Part shown: positions 6,289 through 7,079 of the stretch, one piece after another | Layout of the letters: each line of letters opens with the position of its first letter | How positions within the stretch are numbered: position 1 is the first letter of the stretch | Assembly (NCBI GenBank): GCA_964623265.1 | Contig: CAZUTK010000099.1 | Span: 1-7,079 of the forward strand | DNA: 7,079 nucleotides | Direction of reading: 5' to 3' | From: CAZUTK01 sp964623265 | GTDB taxonomy: Bacteria > Electryoneota > B3-LCP | Position numbers and translations under genes: made by a program | Notes under the pieces: model-generated | The model's database searches: none | What the model saw: the letters and a program-made list of their open reading frames with translations, nothing else | Told to the model about the DNA's origin: nothing

Positions 6289-7079
6289 TGTTTTCAGCCG
6301 CGCCTCTTCTCCTGCCCCCACTGATCGCGCTGTACCCCGAGATTCACTATCGTTTCCGGGCGTTTCCGCTGAGCCGATATTTCCGGCGTCAGCCCGAGAT
6401 CATTGCAGATTGCCCTCATCGTCTGGAGCCGAATGCGGCACTCCCTGTGCTTCTCCTCGTGAAAGACGCTCACCTTTATCCCATCGAGCTGCAAGACGTC
6501 GTCCTAACCGCTCGTTGCGGCGACAGAACGCAACAATCTATCTTTCCTTTTCAGGGTGAAGTCGTCCGCGAAGCGTGGTGGCACCGCGTAGTCTGGCTGG
6601 AATTGCCGAGAGACATCAACGGCGTCTGGACGCTGGATGTCGAGATCCGATTCAAAGCGCGCGGCCGCTGCTATGTGGTGAAAAACGATAATCTGCCTGG
6701 AGTCTCTCACGCGCCGCTTCGTGTGATGCGGTCGGGCGAGGCTCTTCCGCGCGGGTCCGGATGGCATTTCGGTGATTTGCACGTGCACAGCTCTTGCACT
6801 CGCGATCACGTTGAGTTCGGGGCGCCGCCGGTGGTCTATCCGGAGATGGGTGCAGCTCAGGGGTTGTCGTTTGCGTTTGCGGCTGATCATTCGTATGATC
6901 TCGACGATCTGCCTGGTTCCTTCCGGGAAAATGATCCGCAGCTGCGGCGCTTTCAGCAACGCCGGGAGGAGCTGCAGCGGTTGAATGAGATCCATGCCGC
7001 GAGGTTCGCTCTACTGCCCGGGATGGAATTGACCGTCGCGAATCACCGGGGTAGAAACATCCATCTTCTGCTGATGGGT
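6288..7079 (+). CDS. PHP-domain metallohydrolase, CehA/McbA-like (3' partial)
   Basis: The frame from ATG 6288 stays open for 264 codons to the window edge with no stop, so the C terminus is missing. Residues 1-150 look like a beta-rich accessory domain with no motif I recognise. A PHP domain begins near residue 160: GDLHVH (162-167) gives the HxH metal ligands, followed by ADH (199-201), then PGMEL (244-248) with E247, and H253 and H259 in the stretch after it. PHP proteins are multinuclear metal phosphoesterases or related hydrolases. The GDLHVH and GMEL pattern, with a separate N-terminal domain, resembles the CehA/McbA-type subgroup. The start shares one base (TGATG) with the previous stop; TTG 6285 is an alternative. 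Residues 2-16 are hydrophobic but short, so membrane anchoring is uncertain. The substrate is unknown; hydrolysis of a phosphate or ester in the glycoconjugate pathway is an inference from position only. Confidence 0.85.
   Translation, partial: MFSAAPLLLPPLIALYPEIHYRFRAFPLSRYFRRQPEIIADCPHRLEPNAALPVLLLVKDAHLYPIELQDVVLTARCGDRTQQSIFPFQGEVVREAWWHRVVWLELPRDINGVWTLDVEIRFKARGRCYVVKNDNLPGVSHAPLRVMRSGEALPRGSGWHFGDLHVHSSCTRDHVEFGAPPVVYPEMGAAQGLSFAFAADHSYDLDDLPGSFRENDPQLRRFQQRREELQRLNEIHAARFALLPGMELTVANHRGRNIHLLLMG

Noticed and set aside
5978..6559. + strand open frame (193 codons) across the radical SAM/PHP junction
   Set aside because: Arg/Ser-rich shadow translation; the two real frames carry the cysteine motif and the PHP domain respectively.
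6504..6995. Antisense open frame (163 codons) opposite the PHP gene
   Set aside because: Overlaps the PHP metal-binding motifs on the sense strand; composition is typical of a GC-rich shadow.

Overview
The window is a densely packed, single-strand (+) run of eight protein-coding genes. Two are cut by the window edges. No RNA genes, mobile elements, repeats, CRISPR arrays or non-coding stretches of any size were seen. Neighbouring genes overlap by 1-29 bases or are separated by only 10 bases, so this looks like the interior of one operon whose promoter and terminator lie outside the window. The DNA is moderately GC-rich by eye. ATG/GTG starts and a few Shine-Dalgarno-like sites suggest a bacterium. 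The gene content (membrane GT2 glycosyltransferases, a UPF0104/LPG-synthase-TM type membrane protein, a NodB deacetylase) points to cell-envelope glycoconjugate assembly. I cannot name the phylum from sequence alone.

Layout: (1) 2-298, the C-terminal end of a membrane protein, probably a GT2 glycosyltransferase; (2) 270-1301, a flippase-like UPF0104 / LPG-synthase-TM family membrane protein; (3) 1294-2511, a membrane GT2 glycosyltransferase; (4) 2508-3485, a radical SAM enzyme with a twitch/SPASM-like cysteine set; (5) 3482-4150, a NodB-type polysaccharide deacetylase without a signal peptide; (6) 4161-5285, a second complete GT2 glycosyltransferase; (7) 5296-6288, a second radical SAM enzyme; (8) 6288 to the window end, a PHP-domain metallohydrolase resembling the CehA/McbA type, C-terminally truncated by the window.

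The striking point is a repeated module: GT2 - radical SAM - hydrolase (deacetylase), then GT2 - radical SAM - hydrolase (PHP), preceded by a GT2-like end and a flippase-like gene. A reasonable inference is a pathway that builds a lipid-linked sugar at the inner face of the membrane, with deacetylation and radical-based modification of the sugar or lipid, and with the UPF0104 protein moving or modifying the lipid product. No precursor-peptide gene is visible, so the radical SAM enzymes are less likely to be RiPP maturases. The substrate and end product are unknown, and this gene combination is the best candidate here for an undescribed system.
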